From positions 1 to 19,089 of the forward strand of contig PLYB01000311.1 of the NCBI GenBank assembly GCA_003151655.1: a stretch of 19,089 bases of DNA. Reading direction: 5' to 3'. The position numbers and the translations under genes were made by a program. The stretch is from Gallionellaceae bacterium. GTDB lineage: Bacteria; Pseudomonadota; Gammaproteobacteria; Burkholderiales; Gallionellaceae. Below the pieces are notes generated by a model. It ran no database searches, had not been told where the DNA came from, and saw nothing but the letters and a program-made list of their open reading frames with translations. How positions within the stretch are numbered: position 1 is the stretch's first letter; each line of letters opens with the position of its first letter. Shown in pieces: positions 1 through 8,141 of this stretch.

Positions 1-2
1 AT

Positions 3-149
3 CTCCAACTGAGTCGAACCGCGCCACCTCCAAAATTTGAACGAAGCTGGCGGGAGGTTGCACAAGAATATGAAAATGTTTTGTACTCAATGGCTACTAA
101 AATCCCAAGCCATGATTTTTATGGCGACGTTGAGTGGCTAATTTCATAG
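3..149 (+). CDS. C-terminal end of an unidentified protein (partial)
   Basis: An open frame enters from the left edge and runs 48 codons to a TAG at 147-149. The visible tail contains RSWREVAQEYENVL and ends GDVEWLIS. I do not recognise the family and see no catalytic motif. The frame is open to the edge and the next small gene follows after 9 bases in the same direction, which suggests a real gene end and possible co-transcription. The start and most of the gene lie outside the window. Chance openness of a 147-base frame cannot be excluded. Confidence 0.45.
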   Translation, partial: LQLSRTAPPPKFERSWREVAQEYENVLYSMATKIPSHDFYGDVEWLIS

Positions 150-158
150 AGTCATTAA

Positions 159-326
159 ATGAAATTTAATAAAATACTTTATACCATTGCTGTCGTTTTG
201 CCTCTCCTGTGGCTGCTGGGAGTTATTACGTCTCACACAATAGGCGGCATGATTCATCTCCTGCCGGTATTGGCTATCGTAGCCGCATTGATTAGAGTGT
301 TTAGGGATGAAGATACTTGGGCGTAA
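159..326 (+). CDS. Small hydrophobic membrane protein, DUF5670 (lmo0937)-like
   Basis: This 55-residue reading frame has an AGAG ribosome-site-like stretch just upstream of the ATG. The protein is almost entirely hydrophobic: a first membrane segment at about residues 7-24 (IAVVLPLLWLLGVITS), a Gly-Gly turn, a second segment at about 31-47 (MIHLLPVLAIVAALIRV), and a short charged tail. This two-helix layout, with a WLLG-V-TSHTIGG-type centre and an H-LL-V-AIV second helix, matches what I know of the DUF5670/lmo0937 membrane proteins of about 50 residues. No function is established for them. It lies upstream of the GlrK-type operon in the same direction, separated by about 240-290 bases without a gene. 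The family call comes from the pattern only. Confidence 0.65.
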   Translation: MKFNKILYTIAVVLPLLWLLGVITSHTIGGMIHLLPVLAIVAALIRVFRDEDTWA

Positions 327-570
327 CTATTGATCTTTTGGCGACCACCTTACCTCGTCTTGAAACTCGCCCTTCACTCATAGCATTCTGGCAGTCTATT
401 TCAGCTTTGTTTTCCAACCTGCCATGAACTCCTCTAGACTATGCTCAGTTAATGCAGATCGAGCAATGCTGGTTTGCGGCACAGTTAAGTGACGCCTCAT
501 AATGAGCGAGTTAAATTTACTAATTTCAAGGACAAGGTCTGCAGCACTTAATTATGACCCGCAAATAAAA

Positions 571-586
571 TGGCACGGACTTTGAC
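571..586 (+). promoter_or_regulatory. Sigma-54-like promoter (imperfect) at the annotated kinase start
   Basis: The bases TGGCACG, a 4-base gap and TTGA match the sigma-54 consensus TGGCACG-N4-TTGC except for the last base, so the -12 element reads GA instead of GC. The predicted start of transcription is near 597, 18 bases before an ATG at 615. The same TGGCACGG..TTTG block recurs in consensus form at 4193. No TGTC-N10-GACA site was found upstream, so this is a candidate only. If real, the ATG at 570, which overlaps it, cannot be the translation start. Confidence 0.35.
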
Positions 587-614
587 TTATAGACAAGTTG
601 CAACGCTAATCGCA

Positions 615-2114
615 ATGAGTAAAAAATATTTGCAGGCATTTGCAGAAAAGAAATGGCCAAGACAATATCCCAAGTCGTTCCCAAGGCTCGTACTCGCCGG
701 GTTGCTGCTTGTCTTACTCCCGTTAATACTGCCGCTTATTTACAGCGCGACATCCATCAACCAACTTTCCAAACAAAGCCAACAGGCGGTATCTCAAACA
801 CAACAAATCGCAAATTACAGCCACCTGTTTATTGACCAGGCTATCGCGATGGAACACAACGTCAAGCTGACTTTTGTTCTGGAGGATAGATCCTTGTTGA
901 GAGGTTACTACCAAGGCCACGATAAATTCAGGGCTGCACTACAAGGTATTTCGTCTCTTACGCTGGATGCCGATCAAAAGAAACTGGTGCATCTCATGGA
1001 CTCTGCCGAGTCGGCAATATTTGGCAAAATCGAAAAAATATCGCATTCACATAAAAAAATCGGAAAGGCGCATGTGTCTTTTGCTCCATTGAGAAATTCG
1101 ACACAATCATTTTTATTCCATGCCGATGCCCCGATTCAACATGAAGTTGAAAACATACAAATGATGGCCGGTCAGGCCAATAAAATCATCCTTTGGCTGC
1201 TAGCCGGTTTGGTGCCCTTTGCGATTTTGATGGCTTTGGGTTTCTCAATATGGATCGCCAGACCTATTCGGCAAATTGACGAAGCGATTCGATCAATGGG
1301 GAACGGAATGTTATCGAATACTATAAGTATAAACGGGCCGCAAGATTTGCAACAACTCGGGGAACGGCTTAACTGGATGCGCCAGCAGTTACTCGAAATT
1401 GAAAATCAAAAAACCACCTTTCTTCAGCATATTTCCCATGAACTTAAAACACCGCTTTCCTCACTTCGGGAAGGCACGACACTTCTTTTGGATGGCATTG
1501 CCGGCAAATTAACCGACCAGCAAAATGAAATAGCGAGAATCCTTTTTGACAATAGCGTTCAATTGCAGAAACGAATTGAGGACCTGTTAAATTTCAGTGA
1601 ACTTCAAGTTGGAAAAATCTCTCTTTTCAAGAAGAAAGTAGCCATTAAGACAATTCTCGACTCAGTTGAGCGTGACCAGTATTTGAGTATAATGAAAAAG
1701 CTGTTGAAAATTAAAATCTCCTGTCCAGATATATGGATAGAGTGCGATGAACAAAAAGTCCGAATTATTTTTGACAATCTTTTGTCCAATGCAATCAAAT
1801 ATTCCTCTCTTGGCGGGCTTATAAAAATTCAAGGGACTAACCTCCTCAACGCAATCCAAATCGATGTCATTGATTCGGGTCCCGGCATTGCCCCTGCTGA
1901 CAGAGGAAGAGTATTTGAAGCGTTTTATCAGGGTGGGAGATATGCTCAAAGCCATATCAGGGGAACGGGACTCGGCTTATCAATAGCTCGTGAGTATGCA
2001 TTAGCACATGAGGGTACTATTGAACTGGTTGAATTTGACGCAGGAGCCTGGTTCAGGGTCATCCTCCCACTGAATAGCAAGATCATTGCAGCCACAACAG
2101 AGCACCACACATGA
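615..2114 (+). CDS. glrK: Sensor histidine kinase, GlrK/QseE-like
   Basis: This is an inner-membrane sensor kinase that should phosphorylate the GlrR protein encoded two genes downstream. Residue numbers here count from an alternative ATG at 570. Membrane helices lie at about 40-60 and 205-230, enclosing a helical periplasmic region of about 145 residues. A HAMP linker follows, then the phospho-acceptor box around His290 (FLQHISHELKTPLSSLREGT), whose extended form is typical of GlrK/QseE. The N box (FDNLLSNAIKYS, ~401-412) and the G boxes DSGPGIAP (~435) and GTGLGLSIA (~465) complete the ATPase domain. I chose the ATG at 615 because a sigma-54-like element overlaps the ATG at 570. Neither start has a good ribosome site. 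The stop overlaps the next start (ATGA), indicating translational coupling. The family call is firm, the exact start is not. Confidence 0.88.
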   Translation: MSKKYLQAFAEKKWPRQYPKSFPRLVLAGLLLVLLPLILPLIYSATSINQLSKQSQQAVSQTQQIANYSHLFIDQAIAMEHNVKLTFVLEDRSLLRGYYQGHDKFRAALQGISSLTLDADQKKLVHLMDSAESAIFGKIEKISHSHKKIGKAHVSFAPLRNSTQSFLFHADAPIQHEVENIQMMAGQANKIILWLLAGLVPFAILMALGFSIWIARPIRQIDEAIRSMGNGMLSNTISINGPQDLQQLGERLNWMRQQLLEIENQKTTFLQHISHELKTPLSSLREGTTLLLDGIAGKLTDQQNEIARILFDNSVQLQKRIEDLLNFSELQVGKISLFKKKVAIKTILDSVERDQYLSIMKKLLKIKISCPDIWIECDEQKVRIIFDNLLSNAIKYSSLGGLIKIQGTNLLNAIQIDVIDSGPGIAPADRGRVFEAFYQGGRYAQSHIRGTGLGLSIAREYALAHEGTIELVEFDAGAWFRVILPLNSKIIAATTEHHT

Positions 2115-2659
2115 ATTTCAAAACCCGGTTAACGCTTATCCTCAAGACACTCATTGTAGCCACAATGCTTGCGTCCTGTTCAACCCTTACACCTTACCAA
2201 GTTTTACCGGATAACACCTCATGCTCTTTGCGACTATCCGACCACCTAGCCTCAAATGAAGTCGTGCGATACTACACCTTTCTCAGCTCCTTAGACGAGC
2301 CCAGTCTGGTCAAAGAATACCAAACAACCCAGTCGCGCTTCATGGCAACAAAAAGCGTCCCTGATCGCCTTAAACTGGCTGTATTGCTAACTATTCCCAA
2401 TACTGCCTTCCATAATCTCAAAGAGGCCATCGGTCTACTGAAAGCACTACCCGTTGAAACAACGCACAACCCATCTGACCTGTCTGGTTTTACCAAGTTG
2501 TTAGATATGCTGCTAACGCAACAACAACAGGCCGATGACCGACTGAACGATCTGACAAAATTGCTTGCTGAAGAAAAATTGCATTCCAAATTGCTCCAGG
2601 AAAAAATCGATGCGATCAAGAATATGGAAATCAAAATGATTCAAAGGGATCAGCCATGA
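2111..2659 (+). CDS. qseG: QseG-like coiled-coil lipoprotein of the GlrK/GlrR operon
   Basis: This 182-residue protein has a lipoprotein signal peptide: charged MNFKTR, a hydrophobic stretch, and lipobox LASC with the lipidated Cys at residue 23. The C-terminal part, about residues 137-178, is rich in Gln, Leu, Lys and Glu in a coiled-coil pattern. In enterobacteria the gene between the kinase and regulator genes encodes QseG, an outer-membrane lipoprotein that stimulates the kinase from the periplasm. The position, size, lipobox and helical content here fit that role. Sequence similarity to QseG was not tested. It overlaps the kinase gene and the regulator gene by 4 bases each (ATGA at both joints), so the three proteins are probably made in fixed ratio. 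Confidence 0.75.
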   Translation: MNFKTRLTLILKTLIVATMLASCSTLTPYQVLPDNTSCSLRLSDHLASNEVVRYYTFLSSLDEPSLVKEYQTTQSRFMATKSVPDRLKLAVLLTIPNTAFHNLKEAIGLLKALPVETTHNPSDLSGFTKLLDMLLTQQQQADDRLNDLTKLLAEEKLHSKLLQEKIDAIKNMEIKMIQRDQP

Positions 2660-4041
2660 ATTTAACCAGGAAATCAACCATCTCTGGTCACAAGATATTA
2701 ATCGTGGATGACGATGCTGACCTGCTGCAACTCTTATCCATGAGACTCGCCTCATCCGGGTTTGATATTGAAACAGTTAGCAGTGGCCAAGCGGCAATTA
2801 ACAGTCTGGCAATATCAAAACCGCAACTTGTAATAACTGACATGCGTATGCATGGCATGGATGGAATGGCGCTATTTGATCATATTCATAAAAACACTCC
2901 GGCCCTTCCGGTCATCATGCTGACCGCACATGGCACGATACCTGATGCCGTGAATGCGACACAGCGCGGTCTTTTCAGCTATTTAACAAAACCATTCGAT
3001 GGCAAGGTGCTGTTGGAGCATGTTCACAAAGCACTGCAACAGTCTTGCGCTGCATCACCGCAATACGGAGAGTTAACTGACTGGCGCTTGGGCATCATTA
3101 CACAGAGCACCGAGATGGAAGAGATTCTGATCAAGGCGAAACTTGTTGCAGAAGGGGATGCCAGCATTTTGATTCGGGGTGAGAGCGGTACTGGAAAAGA
3201 ACTTCTTGCCCGTGCGATACACGATGCAAGTCGTCGCTCACAACGTCCTTATGTAGTCATAAATTGCGCGGCAATTCCAGAACACTTGCTGGAGTCAGAA
3301 CTCTTCGGATATACAAAGGGCGCTTTTACGGGGGCCATCAGGGATCATAAAGGATTGTTTCAGTCGGCGATTGGGGGCACTATATTCCTTGATGAAATCG
3401 GTGACATGCCCCTTGTACTGCAAGGGAAGCTATTGCGGGTGATTCAGGAAAGACAGGTAACGCCACTGGGTTCGACACAAACAATCCCGCTCGATGTGCG
3501 CATCATCTCGGCAACCCATCGTGATCTAAAAGCAGAAATTGCGGCTGGTAATTTCCGTGAAGATATCTATTACCGGCTTAATGTCATTGAGCTTTCAATT
3601 CCATCGCTATCTCAGCGCCGGGAAGATATTCCACTTCTGGCCAAACACTTTCTCTCGAAATTCGCCAATAAGTACAACAAGAATGCCAATGGCTTTTCCC
3701 CTGATGCAATTGAAACCCTCCTTGGCGCCGCTTGGCCGGGAAATATTCGCCAGCTTCAAAATGTGGTTGAGCAATGCGTCGCCCTCAGTACCGCACCACT
3801 TATCTCTGCGATATACGTGCAACAAGCCATTCATCAGGAAGAAGAGGCACTAATCTCACTGGATGAAGCCAAAAAACAATTTGAGCGTGACTACCTGATT
3901 CGTATTCTAAAAATTGCAGAGGGAAACGTCTCTCAAGCAGCTAAGCTATCCAAACGAAACCGCACTGAATTTTACAAGTTGCTGCAAAAGCACCAACTTA
4001 CCCCTTCATTGATTAGGCAAGCTCAAGATTTGCCAACTTAG
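2656..4041 (+). CDS. glrR: Sigma-54-dependent response regulator GlrR (QseF)
   Basis: This is a bacterial enhancer-binding protein of 461 residues. The receiver domain (1-125) has the acidic pocket DDD at 18-20, the phosphorylated Asp62 (TDMRMHGMDG), Thr90 and Lys112. The AAA+ domain follows with Walker A GESGTGKE (175-182), the sigma-54 contact loop GAFTGA (222-227) and Walker B IFLDEIGD (~243-250). The Fis-type helix-turn-helix is at 422-447 and includes RNRTEFYKLL, which I recall as nearly identical in Escherichia coli GlrR. That likeness suggests the same TGTC-N10-GACA DNA target, and such a site lies 3 bases past its stop codon. The protein should be activated by the kinase at 615 and open promoters with RNA polymerase-sigma-54. 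It is the last gene of a coupled operon. All key residues are present. Confidence 0.93.
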   Translation: MNLTRKSTISGHKILIVDDDADLLQLLSMRLASSGFDIETVSSGQAAINSLAISKPQLVITDMRMHGMDGMALFDHIHKNTPALPVIMLTAHGTIPDAVNATQRGLFSYLTKPFDGKVLLEHVHKALQQSCAASPQYGELTDWRLGIITQSTEMEEILIKAKLVAEGDASILIRGESGTGKELLARAIHDASRRSQRPYVVINCAAIPEHLLESELFGYTKGAFTGAIRDHKGLFQSAIGGTIFLDEIGDMPLVLQGKLLRVIQERQVTPLGSTQTIPLDVRIISATHRDLKAEIAAGNFREDIYYRLNVIELSIPSLSQRREDIPLLAKHFLSKFANKYNKNANGFSPDAIETLLGAAWPGNIRQLQNVVEQCVALSTAPLISAIYVQQAIHQEEEALISLDEAKKQFERDYLIRILKIAEGNVSQAAKLSKRNRTEFYKLLQKHQLTPSLIRQAQDLPT

Positions 4042-4043
4042 CC

Positions 4044-4061
4044 TGTCGCCATTTTGCGACA
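4044..4061 (+). promoter_or_regulatory. GlrR-type upstream activating site 1
   Basis: TGTCGCCATTTTGCGACA is an exact match to TGTC-N10-GACA, the GlrR enhancer motif described for E. coli glmY. The arms form a perfect 6-bp inverted repeat (TGTCGC/GCGACA). Its centre is about 166 bases before the predicted sigma-54 transcription start at 4219, a normal enhancer distance. The palindrome itself could also be a short hairpin at the end of glrR. Confidence 0.75.
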
Positions 4062-4110
4062 GCACAAACTTCTTTTATAACAAATCATTAGGCTTGCCAA
4101 GGATAATATC

Positions 4111-4128
4111 TGTCGCAAAACAGAGACG
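4111..4128 (+). promoter_or_regulatory. GlrR-type upstream activating site 2
   Basis: TGTC-N10-GACG departs from the GlrR motif by one base and shares the extended half-site TGTCGC with site 1. The two centres are 67 bases apart, about six helical turns, and this site lies about 99 bases before the predicted start at 4219. Paired enhancer sites are usual for this activator class. The stretch between here and the promoter is AT-rich, as expected for a region that must bend. Confidence 0.6.
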
Positions 4129-4192
4129 GACGTTACCTTGCAAGCCTCCACAAAAAATCAATATCAATTTGATTTTGTTATATAAAAAATCA

Positions 4193-4208
4193 TGGCACGG
4201 CATTTGCT
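4193..4208 (+). promoter_or_regulatory. Consensus sigma-54 promoter
   Basis: TGGCACGGCATTTGCT matches the sigma-54 consensus TGGCACG-N4-TTGC at every position, with GG at -25/-24 (4194-4195) and GC at -13/-12 (4206-4207) separated by exactly 10 bases. Transcription would start near 4219, giving a leader of about 53 bases before the ATG at 4272. The adjacent GlrR gene and the two GlrR-type sites upstream make the assignment strong. Confidence 0.85.
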
Positions 4209-4271
4209 AACATTTATTAGTGCCGGGTAGTATTGGCTTTTTATCAACTTAAATTCAAATTGGAGTACAAC

Positions 4272-4490
4272 ATGAATAAACTTTTATCTGCATTGATTAT
4301 CGCCGCTTTTGCTACAGTTTCAATGGCTGCCACAGCAGTCGACGCTGATCAGGCTATGACCAAAGATGCTGTCAAAACAGAAGTCAAGACTGACAAAGCT
4401 GTAGTCAAAGCTGACGAAAAAAAGCTAAAAGCTGATGAAGTAAAACTAGCCGCTGACAAAGCAACAGAAAAAGCAGCAGAAAAGAAGTAA
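4272..4490 (+). CDS. Small secreted Lys/Ala/Asp-rich protein, predicted GlrR/sigma-54 target
   Basis: This encodes 72 residues. The start at 4272 has GGAG six bases upstream and begins a textbook signal peptide (MNKLLSALIIAAFATVSMA, cleavage likely at SMA-A or just after); an upstream TTG at 4233 would spoil the signal. The mature part is about 50 residues of Lys, Ala, Asp, Glu and Val with imperfect internal repetition (KADEKKLKADEVKLAADK), expected to form one charged helix in the periplasm. There is no Cys, no lipobox and no enzyme motif. I do not recognise a characterised family. It lies between a sigma-54 promoter and a hairpin, so it forms a single-gene unit under apparent GlrR control. 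An envelope-stress or polyanion-binding role is a guess from composition only. Confidence 0.8.
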   Translation: MNKLLSALIIAAFATVSMAATAVDADQAMTKDAVKTEVKTDKAVVKADEKKLKADEVKLAADKATEKAAEKK

Positions 4491-4502
4491 GCGCATTTCA
4501 AG

Positions 4503-4536
4503 CATAACAAAGGCAAGACCCCCTGCCTTTGTTATG
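4503..4536 (+). terminator. Hairpin after the small secreted protein gene
   Basis: A perfect 13-bp stem (CATAACAAAGGCA pairing with TGCCTTTGTTATG) closes an 8-base loop, 12 bases after the stop codon. The following bases (TCTCCCCT) are pyrimidine-rich but not a T run, so it may be a stabilising 3' hairpin as much as an intrinsic terminator. Confidence 0.6.
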
Positions 4537-4760
4537 TCTCCCCTACACCATAATTTGCATCTACTAGTGGCAGTAGATAAGTACTCGCTCCAATAATTTG
4601 ACTAGACAGTGCGGCAACACTTCTCCCCCAATGACCGTCACCCGGCGTTCCCGGATCGTCGGTAATCATAGGAGCCACCACCTCGGACGGAGACAGCATG
4701 AGCGCGTACGCGATGACGAATCAGCAATCGTATATTCATGTGGACAACGAAACTGGCAAC

Positions 4761-6125
4761 TTATACGCTGCGCGGCCAACAAAATATTGTTGCACGGGTC
4801 CCCGGATTAGCGTCTCCCAACTCGAACCCGAAATCGTGCAATCTGATAATTGCCATAACAATACTTAAGCCCAAGCCGAAACCGGATGTTTGCAATTCGT
4901 TCTCGCCACGGTAAAAGCGATTAAGCACAGCCATCTTTTCGCTCTCTTTGATTCCGCTACCGCTGTCGATAATATCGACTCTCGCTCCGCCCACCCCGCA
5001 TGAAAGCTTGACCTCGATACGCCCACCTGCGGGGGTAAATTTAACGGCATTATCGAGCAAATTAACGATAGCCTCGAACAACAGTTCACCGTCGCCATAA
5101 ATGGAATCGACGTGCTCCGCCACCATCGACAGGTGAATAGTCTTGTCTTCCGCTAGCGGCTCAATAAAATTAAATGCCTGTTCCAAAATTTCAGACAACT
5201 GGATCAACTTAAATCCCTCACGCCGCTGCTTGTTTTCGATCTCCGAAATGCGCAACAGCGCGCGAAAACGCAGCAGTAACGAATCCACTTCAACCACCAA
5301 TTGATCCGCCATAGCGCGTTGCACGGGCGCGTCACCCAATTGTTGCTGCATCCGGTAAAGTACCGCGCGCAGCCTGGTCAATGGCGTACGCAGATCATGT
5401 GCAATATGGTCGCCGACGCTCTTGACCTCCGACATCAGCCTTTCAATTTCATCGAGCATTCTGTTTACGACGGCGGCCAGCATATCGAGTTCGTCGCGAT
5501 GTTTGCTGATCGGCAACCGATGCCTAATGCTTCCGCGCGCGATAAGTTCGCATACCTGCCGAATCTGCTCAACGCGCCGCAGCGGGCGAAAGCTTAAAGC
5601 CAAGCCAAACATCAGCCCCAGCAAGATGGTCAGCGAGCCGCCCCAGAAAAAAGCTCTTCTCATAATCTCGCCGAACTCGATGAGTTGCTGCACATCATGC
5701 CCGATTAACAGGGTGTTCCCGGAGTCAAGATGAACTGCCAGCACGCGGGCAGAAAGAGGCTGTGCTTGCATATTGGTAGCGAGGAAGTTTGTTTCGTAGA
5801 TGCCGCCGTCCACCACGATGCCCGGCGGTAGCCGGGGAACATTACCGGCGATCATGCGCCCGTCAGGTGAAAACAAAGCGTAAAAATAGATATGTCGCAG
5901 GTCGCGTTGCAAGCTCTTATCAATTTCATCCGGCAAGTGGTCACGCCTGATCCCGGCAAGACGGATATTTTCCAGCGTCAGGATTTGATCCACCCGCCGG
6001 GTCATTTCCGTTGCGGTCTGCCAATAGACAAAGCCCAGCAACATGATCACACAGGCCGCAAAAAACAGGCTGTACAACAGGGTCAGCCTGAAGGCGACCG
6101 TGCGCGATAGTTCAGATATGTTCAC
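4761..6125 (-). CDS. Sensor histidine kinase (HAMP-HisKA-HATPase), partner of the adjacent OmpR-type regulator
   Basis: This 454-residue membrane kinase has a first membrane helix at about 13-35, a periplasmic region of about 120 residues, a second helix at about 158-180, and a HAMP segment to about 235. The phospho-acceptor is His243 in IAHDLRTPLTRL, the N box is NLLDNAVKFT (~355-364), and the G boxes are DSGSGI (~387) and GFGLGLSI (~415). All catalytic elements are present. The start overlaps the regulator's end by 14 bases, so the two are co-translated. The input signal cannot be read from the sequence. Location directly downstream of a periplasmic HtrA-like protease on the same strand suggests envelope sensing, but this is inference from context. 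Confidence 0.9.
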   Translation of the reverse strand: MNISELSRTVAFRLTLLYSLFFAACVIMLLGFVYWQTATEMTRRVDQILTLENIRLAGIRRDHLPDEIDKSLQRDLRHIYFYALFSPDGRMIAGNVPRLPPGIVVDGGIYETNFLATNMQAQPLSARVLAVHLDSGNTLLIGHDVQQLIEFGEIMRRAFFWGGSLTILLGLMFGLALSFRPLRRVEQIRQVCELIARGSIRHRLPISKHRDELDMLAAVVNRMLDEIERLMSEVKSVGDHIAHDLRTPLTRLRAVLYRMQQQLGDAPVQRAMADQLVVEVDSLLLRFRALLRISEIENKQRREGFKLIQLSEILEQAFNFIEPLAEDKTIHLSMVAEHVDSIYGDGELLFEAIVNLLDNAVKFTPAGGRIEVKLSCGVGGARVDIIDSGSGIKESEKMAVLNRFYRGENELQTSGFGLGLSIVMAIIRLHDFGFELGDANPGTRATIFCWPRSV

Positions 6126-6792
6126 TAAGCATATACCCCGAGCCGCGCACCGTATGAATCAGTGGCAACAAAGCCGTATCATCCACCTTGCGGCGCAGAC
6201 GACCGATGTGCACATCAATAATGTTGGTGCCCGGATCGAAGTGATAACCCCACACCGACTCAAACAACATGGTGCGGGTAATAATTTGCCCGGAATTGCG
6301 CATCATATATTCAAGCAAACGAAATTCCGTGGGGAGCAAATCCAGCACTCTGCCGTTACGATTGGCCTGTCTCGCCACCAGATCGAGCTCAAGATCAGCA
6401 ACGCGCAGCTTGGTCTGACGTTCAGGCCGATTGCGTTGCCGTAGCAACACCTCCACTCTCGCAGCCATTTCCTCGGAGGCAAAAGGTTTAACCAGATAAT
6501 CGTCGCCACCGGCGCGCAGACCATCAACCCGCTCATCCACATCGCTCAGCGCACTAATCATCAGCACTGGAGTATCGATATTTTTAGCCCGGATAGCGGT
6601 CACAATCGCCAAGCCATCTATAAACGGCAGCATGCGATCCAGTGTAATCAGGTCATAGTGTCCGTGCAGCGCCCGATCCAAACCGTCTTTTCCGTTGCTT
6701 GCCCAATCAACCTCAAAACCGTGGTTGCTGAGTTCGTCCACAATTTCCTGTGCCGTGGTCGCATCGTCTTCAATTGTCAAAATTTTTGTCAC
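6112..6792 (-). CDS. OmpR/PhoB-family response regulator
   Basis: This is a two-domain transcriptional regulator of about 226 residues. The receiver domain has the acidic pair in LTIEDD, the phospho-acceptor Asp in LITLDRMLP, the SALSD segment and the conserved Lys in LVKPF. The C-terminal winged-helix domain ends with the typical IDVHIGRLRRKVD and TVRGSGYML. I chose the GTG at 6792 because an AAGGAG lies 9 bases upstream and the resulting N-terminus (MTKILTIEDD) is normal for the family. The ATG at 6801 directly abuts that ribosome site, and the longest frame would need a TTG at 6846 and adds an uncharged-for 18-residue leader. The kinase gene overlaps its 3' end. About 165 bases separate it from the protease gene upstream, so it may have its own promoter. 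Confidence 0.9.
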   Translation of the reverse strand: MTKILTIEDDATTAQEIVDELSNHGFEVDWASNGKDGLDRALHGHYDLITLDRMLPFIDGLAIVTAIRAKNIDTPVLMISALSDVDERVDGLRAGGDDYLVKPFASEEMAARVEVLLRQRNRPERQTKLRVADLELDLVARQANRNGRVLDLLPTEFRLLEYMMRNSGQIITRTMLFESVWGYHFDPGTNIIDVHIGRLRRKVDDTALLPLIHTVRGSGYMLSEHI

Positions 6793-6956
6793 CTGCAACA
6801 TCTCCTTATATCCATCCCCTCGCCCCCTGAGACTCATGCGCGACAATCAATAAAATAGCATATCTTTGCACGCGGAATTAACCGGAATGTTTTTGTTTGG
6901 CTACGCGCCCAATTCAACCTACCCCCCCAAGCCGGAAGGACGCGACAGTTTCTTAA

Positions 6957-8141
6957 TTATTGCACCATAATTTTCCCCTTACCCTCAGGAGCGGTGAATA
7001 TCTGCGAAGCCTCGGGCAGGTCGCCGGGCTGTAGCGGGCGCTCGGTAATCATTAGTTCTGAGATAATAATCTTGCCTTGGCGAAATATCTTGAATTGGAT
7101 TTTTTTACCGATTTGCAACAAGTCCAATCCGCGTTGCAAATCTTTCACTTCTTTTATTTCAATATCGTTAATAGCAACAATAATGTCGCCCCCAAGTATT
7201 AATGTCCGCAACCCGATTTTTACAGGCAGATGCCCCCCCGTGATCCCGGCCAAGTTTGCAGGGCTGTTTGGTTCAACCGCTTCGACGAGAAAACCATTCG
7301 GCAGAGGAAAAGCAAAAACCTTTCCAAGCTCCTCGTCGATCATGCTGCCATCGATACCGAGCCATGGGCGAATAAGCCTGCCTTTCTCGATAAGTGAACC
7401 TATGACAGAGCTGGCAAGATTGGACGGAATCGCAAAGCCAATATTTTGTGCATTACCAAGAATTTCACTTGCAATGCCAATCACATCCCCGCAACGGTTC
7501 AGGATTGGCCCGCCGGAATTGCCCGGATTGATTGGCGTATCCGTTTGAATCATGGGCTGAGCGAGCATACGTGGTCTGTCGGGCAAAATGCGATTTATGG
7601 CGCTGACAATACCGCTAGTGATAGTCTGGCCGAGACCCATTGGATTTCCAATCGCAATCACCTCATCGCCCGGCTGAACAAGATCCGAGTCCGCAAACTT
7701 AAGCACAGGTAGCCCACCTTTTTTGGGCGCAGGTATCTGTAAAATCGCAAGATCGTAAATTGGATCGGCACCTAATAACTTGACAGGAAGTGTGGTGCCG
7801 TCATCTAAAGTGATACTCAGTATTTGAGCTCCAAAAACTGTGTGTGAGTTCGTCATTACCAGACCGATACCGTCAAAGATAAATCCAGATCCGGTTTCCA
7901 GTTGAACGCGATCTTCTTTGCGATAAGGATTAATGGTTAGCGCTGTAATGCGAACAACAGCAGGAGACTTGGCTTTATATAGCTTTGCGATTGACTGATT
8001 ACAATCAGCAGCCGCGTTTGCCGGACTGAATACAATCAGGGCAAGCGCCATTAGCGCCCCCCTCATTCCCAAGCCATGCCGTTTCTGCACCGAAGATGCC
8101 ATTGACTGCGTGATACAAATTAACTCGATCAGGATATTCAT
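6957..8141 (-). CDS. HtrA/Deg-like periplasmic serine protease with one PDZ domain
   Basis: This secreted trypsin-like protease belongs to the HtrA (S1C) group. Counting from the ATG at 8141, the catalytic triad is His100 (TNSHTVFG), Asp130 (DPIYDLAIL) and Ser209 (NPGNSGGP), all intact. A single PDZ domain occupies about residues 257-370, so the architecture is like DegS or short HtrA rather than two-PDZ DegP. The first 27 residues are a long, mixed leader. The ATG at 8066 would give an ordinary signal peptide (MRGALMALALIVFSPANAAA), and no start has a strong ribosome site, so the true start may be 8066. Two Cys in the mature part (DCNQS and NRCGD) could form a disulphide. It lies upstream of, and on the same strand as, a two-component system, a common arrangement for envelope-stress functions. 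Substrates are unknown. Confidence 0.88.
   Translation of the reverse strand: MNILIELICITQSMASSVQKRHGLGMRGALMALALIVFSPANAAADCNQSIAKLYKAKSPAVVRITALTINPYRKEDRVQLETGSGFIFDGIGLVMTNSHTVFGAQILSITLDDGTTLPVKLLGADPIYDLAILQIPAPKKGGLPVLKFADSDLVQPGDEVIAIGNPMGLGQTITSGIVSAINRILPDRPRMLAQPMIQTDTPINPGNSGGPILNRCGDVIGIASEILGNAQNIGFAIPSNLASSVIGSLIEKGRLIRPWLGIDGSMIDEELGKVFAFPLPNGFLVEAVEPNSPANLAGITGGHLPVKIGLRTLILGGDIIVAINDIEIKEVKDLQRGLDLLQIGKKIQFKIFRQGKIIISELMITERPLQPGDLPEASQIFTAPEGKGKIMVQ

Noticed and set aside
4698..4868. 56-codon plus-strand frame with a good GGAG ribosome site
   Set aside because: Its last two thirds lie antisense to the end of the sensor kinase gene, it has no recognisable features, and the start region is otherwise unassigned. 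It could be a remnant but cannot be supported.
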